Origin: Harmonia axyridis
Taxonomy: Eukaryota; Arthropoda; Insecta; Coleoptera; Coccinellidae
Length of the DNA: 64,000 nucleotides
Direction of reading: 5' to 3'
NCBI RefSeq assembly: GCF_914767665.1
Contig: NC_059502.1
Span: 60,990,031 to 61,054,030, forward strand
Shown here: piece by piece, positions 33,323 through 44,763 of the stretch
Position numbering within the stretch: position 1 is the first letter of the stretch
Layout: each line of letters begins with the position of its first letter
The notes under the pieces: generated by a model
What the model was told of the DNA's origin: nothing
What the model saw: only the letters and a program-made list of their open reading frames with translations
Database searches by the model: none
Translations under genes and position numbers: made by a program

Positions 33323-34098
33323 TTACATTTTAAATATGATTTCTGGCATATAACTGCCACGGCTGGCTCGGATGTGGTCCAATCTGGACGTATAATTTTC
33401 GATGAATTTTTCCAACATTTGTAGACGTATATCGGCAATAACACGGCGAATGTTGTCTTCCAAATGGTCAAGGGTTTGTGACTTATCCGCATAGACCAAT
33501 GACTTTACATAACCCCACAGAAAGTAGTCTAGCGGTGTTAAATCACAAGATCTTGGGGGCCAATTCACAGGTCCAAAACGTGAAATTAGGCGGTCACCAA
33601 ACGTGTCTTTCAATAAATCGATTGTGGCACGAGCTGTGTGATATGTTGCGCCGTCTTGTTGGAACCACAGCTCCAGGACATCATGGTTGTTCAATTCAGG
33701 AATGAAAAAGTTAGTAATCATGGCTTTATACCGATCACCATTGACTGTAACGTTCTGGCCATCATCGTTTTTGAAGAAGTACGGACCAATGATTCCACCA
33801 GCCCATAAAGCGCACCAAACAGTCAGTTTTTCGGGATGTAACGGTGTTTCGACATACACTTGAGGATTAGCTTCACTCCAAATGCGGCAGTTTTGTTTGT
33901 TGACGTAGACATTCGACCAGAAGTGCGCTTCATCGCTAATGGACGTAGTGCGCGATACGTATTCCGCACAGAACCATTATTTTCGAAATAAAATTGCACT
34001 ATGTATTTGCAAGCGTTGTTCAGACGTTAGTCTATTCATGACTAATTGGCAAACCAAACTGAGAATTAATCACTTGACAACTGTTAAATCGGTCGCCA
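33323..34098 (-). pseudogene. DD41D transposase, N-terminus plus catalytic domain, centre deleted
   Basis: From ATG 34098 (MATDLTVVK, with early stops) through a helix-turn-helix start (LTSEQRLQI) to SVRNTYRAL-like sequence; then the frame jumps directly to SDEAHFW, the first catalytic Asp. The catalytic part is open from 33859: VWCALWAGGIIGPYFF, LWFQQDGATYHTARAT, NWPPRSCDLTPLDYFLWGYV, ending EIIFKM. I count 41 residues between the Asp of QDG and the Asp of PLD. About 100 central residues normally present between HTH and first Asp are missing, as in copies B and C. Confidence 0.85.
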
Positions 34099-34149
34099 TC
34101 TTTAACAATAATGTCGTCTTGAAGTTGTATACCTCGAAAAAAACACCCA

Positions 34150-34518
34150 TTATAAGACCCAAGCTCCCGGAGCTTCTGGCGAGTTACTATCGATGCGTGT
34201 AGCCTGGCGTTGTCTTGATGGGGCTCTCCTATTGGCCAAAGCTGGACGCTTTTCGGTGATTGCTTTCTTCAGACTGTCCAGTTGTTGATAGTACAGTTTC
34301 GATGTAACAGTTGTCCTGTAGAGAAGTAGCTCATAGTGAATAATTCCCAGCCAAACCCACAAAAAACACACCAAAACCTTTCTGGCCGTCAATAATAGCC
34401 TGGCTACCATTTCCGCTGGCTCACCGCTTTTCGACCACGACCGTTTTCGCTTGACGTTGTCGTAAGTGATCCACTTTTCATCCCAGTTACCAACCACTTC
34501 AAAAATGAAGGATGGTAA
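34150..34518 (-). pseudogene. Mariner (mellifera-like) transposase internal fragment
   Basis: Encodes WDEKWITYDNVKRKRSWSK (first catalytic Asp block), then LTARKVLVCFLWVW, GIIHYELLLY and KKAITEKRPALANRR. After a frameshift it reads HQDNARLHASIVTRQKLREL (second Asp block) and stops abruptly at 34150, where the DD41D copy A ends. No TIRs. Same subfamily as 8845-9056. The third Asp region is absent. Confidence 0.85.
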
Positions 34519-34527
34519 GCAACGCAA

Positions 34528-35332
34528 TGGCTGTATTTAATCTTTAATCGAATTCAAGTTTATAAGTACTTATTTCAAATTAATCTCAATCAAAGGAAGA
34601 CTAAATGATTTATCAAGTGAATACATAAATAGGAGCTGTTCAGATACCATATTGCTGTTTTTCAAGGACAATTCTACTGGTCGAAACTTTGAAAAATCTT
34701 TATATCGGATGTCCTACAATTCAATCAATATTATTGACAGCACTGTTCATCATATACAAATGGTGCAACTTTACAGACATAAATTTGTGACAGCTTCCAA
34801 TTAAATTGGTGTTGTCCATAGAAAGAATATACTTACTGCATTTCGAGAAGTAATGCAGTTTTATATTCTCATGTTGAGAGTTGTCAGCAAATAAGACCTC
34901 TAATCCTCTATGATGAGGCGCCCCTGTTCCTCAATGCTTAGATTCATAAACATACGAGTAAATGAAGCTTCGTTGTAATCCATTACATCCTAAAAAATAT
35001 CTCCTACTACCTCTATTTACCTGGAAAATTATAATCATAATTTCGGTATCTTATTATATTTGAGAGCAATGCCAATAACTTTAGTTATACCTAATAGATT
35101 CTTGATCGTATCGTAACTCCTAAATCGTACACTAGCAAATAAAATGTTAATATTATACGATTAGTTTAAAAGTCGTGATCAATCAGAGTCAATGAAGAAT
35201 TTCAGTATGATGTCTTTGAAAATGCGATGAGTTCTAGTGGATCAAACTTCAATCTTATTTTCGTGGGTATTACCTGATTAAATTCGTTAAGAATCATTCC
35301 AAGAATTAATATTGAATACACTCCCCATGTGA
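34528..35332. other. Intergenic, no recognisable feature
   Basis: AT-rich spacer between two mariner pieces. Confidence 0.45.
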
Positions 35333-35334
35333 TA

Positions 35335-36550
35335 TCAGGCCAGGTGAAAAGTCCCCGGTCTGATGCACAGATGGCGGTGCTAAAATCCATATGATTTTTA
35401 GTTAGTACCAACCTTTAAACTATACGTGTCAAAATTTGACAGTCCGACCATCAGTTTGTGAGATATTGCGTCGTACTTTTGTTATTTGAAAAAAGATGGA
35501 AAAAAAGAATTTCGTGTGCTGATAAAATATTGCTTTTTGAAGGGTAAAAATACAGTTGATGCAAAATCTTGGCTTGATGAAGAGTTTCCGGGGTCTGCAC
35601 CAGGAGAAGCAACCATCATTGATTGGTATGCTATGTTTAAACGTGGTAAAATAAGCACCGAAGACGGCGAATGCAGTGAACCCCCTTAAGAGGCTGTCAC
35701 CGACGAAAAAATCAAAAAAGTTCACACAATAATTTCGAATGACCGTAAAGTGAAGTTGACTGAGATAGCAGACATTGTGAAGATATCATCTGAACGTGTA
35801 AATCATATCATTCACGAATATTTGTACATGAGAAAACTGTGTGCAAAATGGGTGCCACGCTAGCTGACAATCTATCAAAAGCAACAACGTGTTGATGATT
35901 TTGAGCAGTGTTTGAAGCTGAAGCAATAGATGAAACATGGCTCCATCATTTCACTCCGGAGTCCAATCGACAGTCAGCTGAGTGGACTGCACACGATGAA
36001 CCAAATCCAAAGCAAGGAGAAACAGACAAGATTATGGCATCAGTATTATGGGATGCGGAAGGTATAATATTCATTGATTACCTTCAAAAGGCCAGACCAT
36101 CAACAGCGATTATTATATAGCGTTATTGGATCGTTTAGAGAATGGAATCTTTAAAAAACGGCCCTATTTGAAGAAAAAAGAGGTGCTGTTTCATCAAGAC
36201 AATACACCGTGTAACAAATCAATTGCAAAATTGCATGAATTGGGCTTCGAATTGCTTCTGCATCCACCGTATTGGCCAGATCTGGCCCCCAGCGACTTTT
36301 TCCTGTTCTCAGACCTCAAAAGAATGCTCACTGGAAAGAAATTTAGCGCCAATGAAGAAGAAATCGCCGAAACTGAAGTCTATTTTGAAGCGAAAGACAA
36401 ATTGTACTACAAAAATGGTATCGAAAAGTTAGAAGATCGCTATAACCGCTGTATCGCCCTCGAAGGCAACAATGTTGAATACTAAAATCGGATTTTGCCA
36501 AAAAATGTATTTTACTACGTTAACCCGGAACTTTTCAATTCGCCTGCAAT
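35335..36550 (+). mobile_element. Mariner (SETMAR/cecropia-like), near full length
   Basis: The left end follows TA (TCAGGCCAGGTGAAAAGTCC); the right end, complemented, reads CAGGCGAATTGAAAAGTTCC, so the TIRs share GAAAAGTYCC. About 1.2 kb, single plus-strand transposase. The right boundary is approximate because the flanking TA is not obvious. A deleted sibling lies at 29850-30480. Confidence 0.85.
35496..36485 (+). pseudogene. Mariner transposase with DDD triad, frameshifted
   Basis: Starts MEKKNF at 35496. Blocks: LKGKNTVDAKSWLDEEFPGS and a WYAMFKRGK HTH; a stop after GECSEPP; then EAVTDEKIKKVH, EIADIVKISSERVNHIIHEY, CAKWVPR and a stop. The frame resumes at KAIDETWLHHFTPES (first Asp) with a short deletion before it. 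A further frameshift near 36105 leads to the last block: VLFHQDNTPCNKS (second Asp) and WPDLAPSDFFLFSDLK (third Asp), ending NNVEY at 36485. I count 31 residues between the second and third Asp rather than 34; three residues seem lost after NKSI. All three Asp survive but the ORF is broken. Confidence 0.88.
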
Positions 36551-37549
36551 TCTGTTGAAACAAATTCATGTGGTTCAATTTTTATTCATTTATCAGATCA
36601 AAATCAGTCATATTTTATATACCTATGAATTAATTTTGAATTATAAATGAATAACAATCTACCAATCTTTGTTGAACAATTCTCAGAAATTTCTCATGGA
36701 ATTTACTTCACTATACATATCAGCACAGGCATTCGTTCATATTTTCTTCGACAACAATAATGAAAATCAACTTTAAGTAAGCAAAAAAGTATCTTAAGTT
36801 CCTCTATTGAAAAACAATGCGAAAAAGTCTATATGCAAGAACTATGGCAATGATTAGGAATAGTATTCTATAATACTTCACATGAAGAATGAAATAATGG
36901 CAATAAGAGCCATTCGTTCAGTTCGTTACTGCTCCAGTCAAGCTCCAAGATTCGAATTTATAAACCCTGAAAACAAATAGACGAAGCAACAATAAACGGA
37001 GCTTTGTTCTCTGACAAATTTATTAACGATGATCAAACATATTTTATAATCGGGTGTGGAAGGAATAAAGATCGGCCGTCGAACAACAAGAGAAAGAATG
37101 CAATGGTAAATAATTTGTTACAAACCCTAGTTATATCTTCTTCGTCGAGGGAATGTACGCATAGGAGAATTGGTCGTTTTGTTGCACTACAACAGCGAAA
37201 CAATAAACATGACAATGATGCAAGGTCATTTTTGCCCGCTTATTTCAGAGGAGCAGCGTGCGCAAGTACCTGTTATTTCAGAATTTTGAGCCGAGAGTGG
37301 TCACAAACGATTGGGTTCAACAATCGAGATACATATCCTACCATATCTACAACATATCCTGCCATATAAATTTTAACATATTTAGAGTATGGTGAAGATG
37401 GATATGTAGATATGCAAAACTTGTGAATACTGATCTGTTCACTTTTATGAAATGTTAGATATTGGTCAAAAGTTAATTGAGATCTATATCCAAAATGGCG
37501 TACTGGTACCGCTTTAAGTCACGTGATTTAAAATAATATTCTAATATAT
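36551..37549. other. Intergenic; unrecognised open stretch at 37004-37369
   Basis: A 121-codon plus-strand frame (contains NNKRKNAMVNN and HRRIGRFVALQQRNNKHDND) looks like chance or decayed coding sequence. No domain recognised and no splice-site support. Confidence 0.35.
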
Positions 37550-38214
37550 AGGGTGAATTACTTTCGTCACCGTCATTTTTTTTAAATGGAACACCCCCAT
37601 TTTGTCTCAATTTTCCGATTACTCTAGCTGAGCTGATTCCAAAAATGTATCACATGTTGATTCTAATTGGTACAGGGTGGAAAACACTACAACAGTTTAG
37701 TGTGTGCTCATAAAGTAACGCGTAAAATTCTTTCTCTAATTCTGTGGTTATTCCGTTCATTCTTCCACATCTTGTAGAACAAAATCGTGCGAGAATATAT
37801 CAGAAACGCACAGTTTTCATGGTTATATTTTATTGTTATATGTTGGTACTCCGAACTTTCCGCCACGGCTTTATCTGTCAATTCATCATTTTGCCATTAA
37901 GAAATCAGTTCTGCCAACCAACATTTTTCAATGCAAAAATCCCTAAATGATATTTATGGAAATATTTCATTAATTTCAATAAAAATGCAATGAATTAGAG
38001 AAAATAATGTATAATACTCGTACAGAAGGCTCATTCTACCACTCGTTCATTCAAAAACTCGCCACTTCGTGGCTCGTTTTTGAATTTTGAACTCGTGGAA
38101 GAATATCAATGCCTTCTGCACTTGTATTATAAATAACTATTCTTAGTTAAATTATCAATATTATCAAAAATTCTTATTGTCTAGCGGCAATTGGTTTAAA
38201 TGTAACACCATGTA
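37550..38214. mobile_element. Partial copy of the foldback MITE (family B), carrying a nested hairpin repeat
   Basis: 37555-37732 and 38138-38210 match the interior of the intact element at 39803-40655: AGGGTGAATTACTTTCG, the CTCAATTTTCCGATTACTC block, ATGTATCACATGTTGATTC, TAAAGTAACGCGTAA, then TTATTGTCTAGCGGCAATTG. The outer TIR arms are missing. The interval 37733-38137 is an insertion absent from the sister copy. Confidence 0.8.
37733..38137. repeat. Nested ~405-bp hairpin-ended repeat
   Basis: Starts with TTTCTCTAATTC and has the complement GAATTAGAGAAAA at 37993-38005. The last 130 bp form hairpins: CAGAAGGC … GCCTTCTG, and within it AACTCGCCACTTCGTGGCTCG. Flanking AATACTCGTACAGAAGG resembles a repeat at 48830-48920. 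Non-coding; could be a Helitron-like or foldback end (inference). Confidence 0.6.
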
Positions 38215-39061
38215 TGTAGGCTTGGCTAATCGATCGTCTTTTTCTCCGTGACTTTGTTGGATTTGTAAGAATTAAACTCTTTTGAATTATTTACATCTAT
38301 TTACAAAGCCACAATTATACAGTACAAACTCAGTATTGAGAAGATCTTAATTACGTTTTAATTACAAGTTTCTCACTACGGTACTGAATTTCGTCTTTAA
38401 CTCGTTTGTTGATTACTCGAAACGTCTTGAATTATCACGTCTTTGTCGTACTTCAAGTTTTCCGTCGTCTCGTCTTTAACTTGTTCGCGACTCGTCTTAA
38501 TCTAGTCCGCGAAACGTCTTTTCGTCTTACGTCTTAAGTTGACCGCCCGAACTTGACTCGTCTTCGACTTAAGTTAAACTGTACCGTCTGTACCCGTCTT
38601 CGGTTTAATTTGAACTCTGCTCTCTGTCGATTGGAACTACCCTCTCTCGAATATAGACCTCCCTTCTCTCGGTTTGACCACACCCCTAGGGGAAGGTACC
38701 ATCCCCTAGTCCAATAAGAGCTTTTGCCGTACCGCCCCCAAAGATCTTCGCGGATTCCTGGAAATCGAATATTCTAGAAGGACTAGAACCTGATAAACAG
38801 ATGAAACACATCTGGTACAACCGTCTTGTTTTCGAACTTTCCCAAGCCCCGTAAATCTCTTAAGTTTTACAACCGACATGACACATTCTTCGACACCCCG
38901 AAGAATAACACATCCTTTTTACATTTTATGTAAAATAACAATTCGTTCCCTGTAAATCAATTGAAACTGTCATGCCCTCGACACTAAAAGAAACTAATAG
39001 GTCTCCAAGCATCCGGTTGACCATCGCAATTATTTACAGGGAACAATAATTGGATCCTACA
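38215..39061. mobile_element. Probable solo LTR (847 bp) rich in CGTCTT motifs
   Basis: It begins TGTAGG and ends CCTACA, a 6-bp inverted terminus of the LTR type. The flanks TGTA and TATA would be a 4-bp duplication with one mismatch. It interrupts the foldback-MITE sequence at its right edge. It is far richer in CpG and in CGTCTT (about a dozen copies, mostly 38390-38600) than its surroundings. No coding region. Confidence 0.55.
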
Positions 39062-39800
39062 TATATATCGAAAAAGTTTATATTGACAAAGTTAGGTATA
39101 GGGAATTTGATGCCCTTCAACTTTGAAGATAAACGTTCTGGTAGAAAATTAATTAGGTTAAAAGTTGAGCATAAAACCGAAAAATTCCGAAAATGTTGAG
39201 ACTCCTCAAGTTAACACAGGGTCCTCATGTTGGATAATTTGATAGAGTCATCCCACAGCACCCCTGAACAACCTCTAGAAGTTTCATTGAGTTTGGAAGT
39301 TTTTCCAGGAAAAATTTGCATATCTATTGGATTTTTATACAGGTTGTTTTTCGTGGAAAATTAGAATTAACTGCAATTTGAACAAGCTCGCTAAAGCTCT
39401 CAACTCTACTTCAGTGCTTTTCCCATTATTGAATTGTCAATTACTTCAAAACAAAAACGAAAGCAAGAATGCACGAAAGTGAAATACTGACCTCGGATAT
39501 TTCGTATTTATCACTGATACACCTGATACTACCTAGATGCGCGTATCCAAGCCTTCCCCTTCCTTCCTATTAAATTTCTGTGCGAATTCTCACAAATTAC
39601 TTCAGTGTTGAGGCCATGGAAAAGTGGCGCAGACAACCAGGTGTTCAAAGGAAGGATGTACACCGTCTGATAATACTGATTCACATATAACACCGATGGG
39701 ACATGGAAAACTCAACCTGAAATTGCATACTTCCGTTCGGTTCAGGTTGAAAGGTAGATCAAAATAGCGATATGATTGCATCTTAGTGACATTTTGAATA
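39062..39800. other. Intergenic, no recognisable feature
   Basis: No domain or repeat boundary recognised. Confidence 0.4.
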
Positions 39801-39802
39801 TA

Positions 39803-40655
39803 CACTGTGTCCGTATGGAACAAATTCATTTTTAGCTGAAGGTACCATTTCAAGAAATAATCCTGAAACACGTCGATTTTTAATTTTAATTAACCGTATT
39901 TTAAAATAACAATCTAATATACAGGGTGAATTACTTTCGAGTAATGACGTCACCGTCATTTTTTTTTAATGGAACACTCCCATTTCGTCTCAATTTTACG
40001 ATTACTCTAGCTGAGCTGACTCCAAAAATGTATCACATGTTGATTCTAATTGGTACAGGGTGGACAAGAATACAATAGTTTTGTTTGTGCTCATAAAGTA
40101 ACGCGTAACATTCATTATTAGTTAAATTTACAATATTATCAAAAATACTTATTGTCTAGCGGCATTTGGTTTGAATTTAACACCCTGTAGTTTGTTACAT
40201 TTTTAGATTAATAAAAATGAGCTGTTTCCAAACATGTTTGGTACTTGTGGTCTAGCAGACAGAATATGGAAGACATTATTTCTTATCAATTTAAAAAGAA
40301 ACACAGTCGTCTAGTTTTTTGTGAAATGTCATTATTTGTTAAGTAATATATTGGTGTTCAATGACAGTTTAGTACTACAATATTTTTGGTATTCGTGAAT
40401 GTTTTAATTATTACTTAGATTCAATTTATTATTTTTTTTTCATCCTGAACCGATTAGAGATAGAGAGAGATAAAGTAATCGAATGCTCCATTTGAAAAAA
40501 ATGACGGTGACGTCGTTACTCGAAAGTTATTCACCCTGTATAGTGATTATTATTTTAAAATACGGTAAATAAAAAATCGACGTGTTTCAGGATTATTACT
40601 TAAAATGGTCTGTTTAGCTGAAAATGAATTTGTTCCATACTTTACGGACACAGTT
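39803..40655. mobile_element. Foldback MITE (family B), intact, ~150-bp arms
   Basis: TIR arms 39803-39965 and about 40497-40655 are inverted copies beginning CACTGTGTCCG / AACTGTGTCCG; both contain ATGGAACAAATTCATTTT, AAACACGTCGATTTTT and CAGGGTGAAT. TA flanks both (39801-39802, 40656-40657). The interior matches 37555-38210. No coding capacity. Confidence 0.88.
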
Positions 40656-40657
40656 TA

Positions 40658-41547
40658 TAAATAAATAATAGACTGTAATCGAAAAATCAGAGATTCAGAG
40701 AGCTAACGCCACAGAATATACCTACTACCGACCGATGATTTGATCGGTCATTTACCAATTCGAAATCTGCCGATAAGGACTTTTTCATCGTGGAAGAATA
40801 TTCATTTTGTTATTCAGCACAGAATGGTTAATTGTTCATTTCTCAAGGTATTGGAAGGCATTCAAACCACAATATTATTTTTTTTTAATATAGTCCGATC
40901 TCCCTACCCCTTTAACTTGTAAACTTTTTTTCTCGAGTAAGCCCGCAACCTAGAGTTTGAAGATTTCGAACCGATACAAAGTACTCGTCAACATTTAAAA
41001 TCAAAACAAGAAATATCTGATGTAATACCGTCAATGTTTCGCAGGCCATATATTAAACGTTGCCATCCTGGTAAAACCACTTATCTTGAAGAACAAAACC
41101 TTTCAACTATAAGCCACAAAATTGATTTATAGAAGTGAAAGCGAACTTCATAACTGAAACAATATTTTCTCCGAATTCAGCATGGTCTTGTTGTTCGAGA
41201 AGCCAACTGAGAGCGTTAATCTATGAAGTTTGACTTTATTTTCACTTCACTTATTTTTTGTCGATCGATGGCATAATCGATGTACATATTGATATAATAG
41301 ACAAAAAATAATTTAAAGTTATTATTATACCCTCATTAATATATATACCTATACCTTCAAGGTGTGCCATGGCTAGCATTCACATTTAAAAAAAATCAAG
41401 ATGGGTAAACGGCGGTTCCAGAAGGATAGGGTTGGACTGTCCACAAAGGTAGATGTTGTTATCGTGCCGTATTTCAGTTTCGTTACTTGAATAGAAATTA
41501 TGTAACTGGCATACATCGGGCCTTACACACAGGTTATGGTTAATCTG
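40658..41547. other. Intergenic, no recognisable feature
   Basis: A plus-strand open frame at 40740-40922 has no recognised similarity. The last part (41386-41547) is read-through beyond the RTE element end. Confidence 0.4.
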
Positions 41548-42120
41548 TCTTCTTCTTCTTCTTCGGCCCTCTTTCATCCAGTGTCGGACATAGGCCTCTT
41601 CCAATATTTTCCATGCTTCTCTGTCTTTTGCTGTTCTCATCCATTGCTTGCCAGCTACATCGACTATGTTGTCTATCCATCTTTTTCTCGGTCTTCCTAT
41701 GCTTCTTCTTGTCTCTCGAGGTGTCCTAAAAGTCACTTTGTGTGACCATCGCTCCACACTCTGCCTTGTTACATGTGCCACCCACTGCCACTTAAGTTTC
41801 GCTATTATACTCATGATTTCAGTTACCCAGGTCTTTTTTCGTATTTCGGTGTTCGGAATTCTATCCCTCAAGCTTATACCAAGCATTATCCTTTCCATGG
41901 CCCTTTGAGTTACTCTCAGTTGTTCTGCCACTTTTTTCGTTTTTGTCATAGTTTCTAGACCATAAGTTGCCACTGGTAATATACAGCTGTCGTAGGCTTT
42001 TCGTTTTAAGTGTAGAGGAATATTTTTATCCTCAAAGATGGCATATGATTAAAAATGGAAAAGAAAATCAAATATTGGAAATTAGGAGAAGAATACGCTT
42101 AGCATGGGCAGCCTTCGGCA
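41548..42120 (-). mobile_element. RTE-like LINE 3' end with a 5' inversion
   Basis: The main segment (42045-41548, minus) ends in a simple (GAA)n tail at 41551-41567. At about 42045 the sequence flips: 42046-42120 on the plus strand encodes LEIRRRIRLAWAAFGK, exactly the protein segment that should precede the minus-strand part (IPLHLKRKAYDSCILPV). This is the layout expected from twin priming during target-primed reverse transcription. Confidence 0.82.
41555..42040 (-). pseudogene. RTE-type reverse transcriptase, C-terminal region
   Basis: Encodes LKRKAYDSCILPVATYGLET, then VAEQLRVTQRAMERIMLGIS, LRDRIPNTEIRKKT, IAKLKWQWVAHVTRQ, IGRPRKRWIDNIVDVAGKQW and AWKILEEAYVRHWM. This is the standard C-terminal third of RTE/craniofacial-type endonuclease-RT proteins; the palm and endonuclease are missing through 5' truncation. 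The reading frame is open to 41386 only because it runs beyond the natural end near EGR. Open and well conserved, so a comparatively young insertion. Confidence 0.9.
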
Positions 42121-42460
42121 AATCTGTCTAGTCAACTGAAATTAGGACGTTTACAAGGAACCAAGCTCCTGTTAATCGAATTTTAGGCACTGCAGTGCCT
42201 GTAACTACTCGCTGATCAGAAAAGGCACTTATCCAATATCATGGTTGTCTAGAAATGATTCCCAAGGGACCGAGGTCAAAGTTTGACACTTGTCACAGTC
42301 ATCGGGGTATATAGACCTAAACTGAGGATTTTTTAGTCCTGAGAAGTGTCTTAAAAGGAACCTCAAAGGGGCGCATATTCATTGAATCCCTGGAGTCCAA
42401 AATATTTAGCCAATAAAAGTATCGCAGGGAAGTAGAGCAACTGGCTTTGCATTGAAGGAA

Positions 42461-42718
42461 ATGATGGGACTGCTGGCAGGCCAATGTCGGTGTAAATATC
42501 TTTCATACCGCATGGGATAGTCAGCAGATGACATTTGCAGGCTCTTTAGAACGGAGGTAGAAACAGATGAACACATGGTGTGCAAATGTCCTGGTTTGAC
42601 TGGCCAGAGAACCACTTATATGGGAAAGTCAGTCCTGGATACTCACTAGGTAAGAGCCAAAACTCCTAAGGATGTTGTCGATTTATTCAACAGTATCGAA
42701 GGTCTACTTGAGTTTATT
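42461..42718 (+). pseudogene. LOA/R1/Jockey-type LINE C-terminal zinc-knuckle region
   Basis: The frame (two stops) reads MMGLLAGQCRCKYLSYRMG, then SADDICRLFRTEVETDEHMV, CKCPGLTGQRTTYMG and DVVDLFNSIEGLLEF. This matches the C-terminal end after RNase H in LOA/R1-like elements (…C..CG..EET..H.LC.CP.L…R…LG…). Upstream DNA (42120-42460) probably holds further decayed RNase H sequence. A similar fragment of the same sort lies at 57510-57790. Confidence 0.7.
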
Positions 42719-42719
42719 T

Positions 42720-44761
42720 GAATATCAAAAGATACATGTGGTCGTAGTTCTCGGAAAGCCTTAACCACCCCGATTTAAAATAATTATCATAATAATGGAC
42801 TGTAGCCAGGCGATCCATCAACAAATTTCATAGGCCACAAATTTTATGGATAAGCGGTAAGTATCGAAGGAAGCTCACTTCCATTTCGCTATCGAAAGCT
42901 TCACTAAAGATCCCTCCATAGTCAAAAGACGCAGGTAGTGTGCTATATTCATTTTTTTATTCAACCATAAACGAACTCGTCATTTTACAAATATAATGAA
43001 GTATATAATAAAAATGAACAGAAATTCTTTGAAAAAATAAACAAGCATACAACAAGCATCATTGGGGCCAACTATTCACAGAGCGCGGTTCCGTTACAGT
43101 GAATTCTAACCAGTTTTGATGTGCTGAAGAATTTTCTGCTGCCAAGAATTCCGTCAAATCACGATCCAAAAACCTCCTGGATCCAGCAAAATCCTAGGGC
43201 GAGAGCTTCTCGCCCACGAGCCAAAAAGTAAAAATTCTTTAGAGAAATAAGACAGAAGCAAAAAAGAAAAAACAAAAACTGGAAGAAGCCATAAGAAAAG
43301 CTTAAGATAAAACCTAGTGATTGCGGAAAAGTTCACCTTGGGAGAAAAAAATCATTCAAGAAGAAAGAATCACCAGTATGGCAACTAAAGAAGTCGCTGT
43401 CCTTTACACACTCATCATTGCTCAGCCTTCGACGCCTTGTTTCTGGCTAGAAGAGATCCAGTACAGACAAAACATGTTATTTCTGAAGACAATAATTTCC
43501 TCAGGCTTTGAGAGCTATAGCCGCGAATGAATTTAATAACCATCGTAAAAAATATTCGAATGACATCAACAGAAGAAAAGAAATGCCTACAGTTCATAAC
43601 GCCTGATTTTCGGCCTGATACGCAGTAGTTTCCATATGTTTTGGCTGCTTCAAATTGATAATCCATTCAAAATAAATGAAATTCAATAGATAGAATAAAA
43701 TGGAATATCTTCATCTCTAAAATTTGAGGAGGTATGAATATTCAAATATCTAAACAGGAATTAAAAACAAATGATATCTGAACATCAACTTTCTTCCATA
43801 AATGCGTACATTCTTTGGAATAAAGCGAAGAAATGAGTAGGTATCTATATTGTTTAATATTCAGGTATTTTTTTTCAACAGATTACAAGAAAGCAGCGAG
43901 AGAAATCAAAATACTCTAAAGATGTTTATTTTATCTAGTTATGAAGGTAGGTACTCATTCATCAGAAATTCACTCTTAATATAAGTTATTCTGTTATGGC
44001 GGCAACCTTGCACAGGCAAGAATTATTTTCAATGGTAACTCCATTTAAACGATTCAATGCGTCTCAACAGAGATGGTATTACAACCACAGTCGTCCTTGG
44101 CCAATGGTACCATTCAAATGTCATATGTGCAACGGACAAGAGAGAAAGAGAGGGAGATTCTAGAAGAAAATAAAGAAGCAATAAAATCAATATGATAAAA
44201 ATACTATTTATTACCCAGACTAACGTACTACAATAAAACAAAATGTCTTTGTACCTGTTCTTTTATCTGGAACGAATAACACAACAACCCATTGATTTGT
44301 TTTGCCAACACGCATAAGTCATTGTATCTAACTAGGGAGTTTGTATGGAAACCACACGCTCTTCTCGGCAAGATTGATTTTGTGGGGAAATAGATAAAAA
44401 CATTTCTCGTTAGTGGAAATAGCGTTTCAGCTGATTAAATCCATCCACTTCAGAATCGTTCCAGAAAAAATTATGACCACCCTGATATTTTGCTTCTACT
44501 TTATGATTCAGTTTGGGATAGGATTAAACATAACATTATTATTGGTGTAGAACTCAAATATTTATTTTTAAGAATTCGAAAATTAATTATTCATTTATTT
44601 CCTCAAAAATTAGAGGAGGTATCAACAAAGTATATAGATAAAAAAATGTTTCCACATAAAAACAGTTATCGTAATAAATGACAAATTATTCACGTATATA
44701 GACAAACATGCTTAAATAGATATATAATACATATATAGTATGTTGAACATTTTCAACCCAT
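42720..44761. other. Two kilobases of intergenic DNA, no recognisable feature
   Basis: Scattered short open frames on both strands (43154-43336, 43415-43666, 44029-44241) lack recognisable domains. A purine-rich stretch runs about 43240-43380. No element boundaries identified. Confidence 0.45.
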
Positions 44762-44763
44762 TA

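Larger units (their letters stand above)
31837..34148 (-). mobile_element. DD41D-type mariner relative, copy A, split by a solo LTR
   Basis: Left end TGTTTTTTTTAGAGCTATAG near 31834-31855; right end …ACCTCGAAAAAAACACCC near 34132-34148. These match the ends of copies B (44764-45705) and C (50698-51634). The element body is 31837-31913 plus 33298-34148, about 930 bp without the LTR. TA occurs next to both ends. Non-autonomous: see the transposase entry. Confidence 0.88.

Noticed and set aside
37004..37369. 121-codon plus-strand frame
   Set aside because: No recognisable domain, no splice sites or promoter, no second copy; kept only as a note in the intergenic entry.
41386..41547. C-terminal extension of the RTE reading frame
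   Set aside because: It lies beyond the GAA-repeat tail, so it is read-through into flanking DNA rather than part of the LINE protein.
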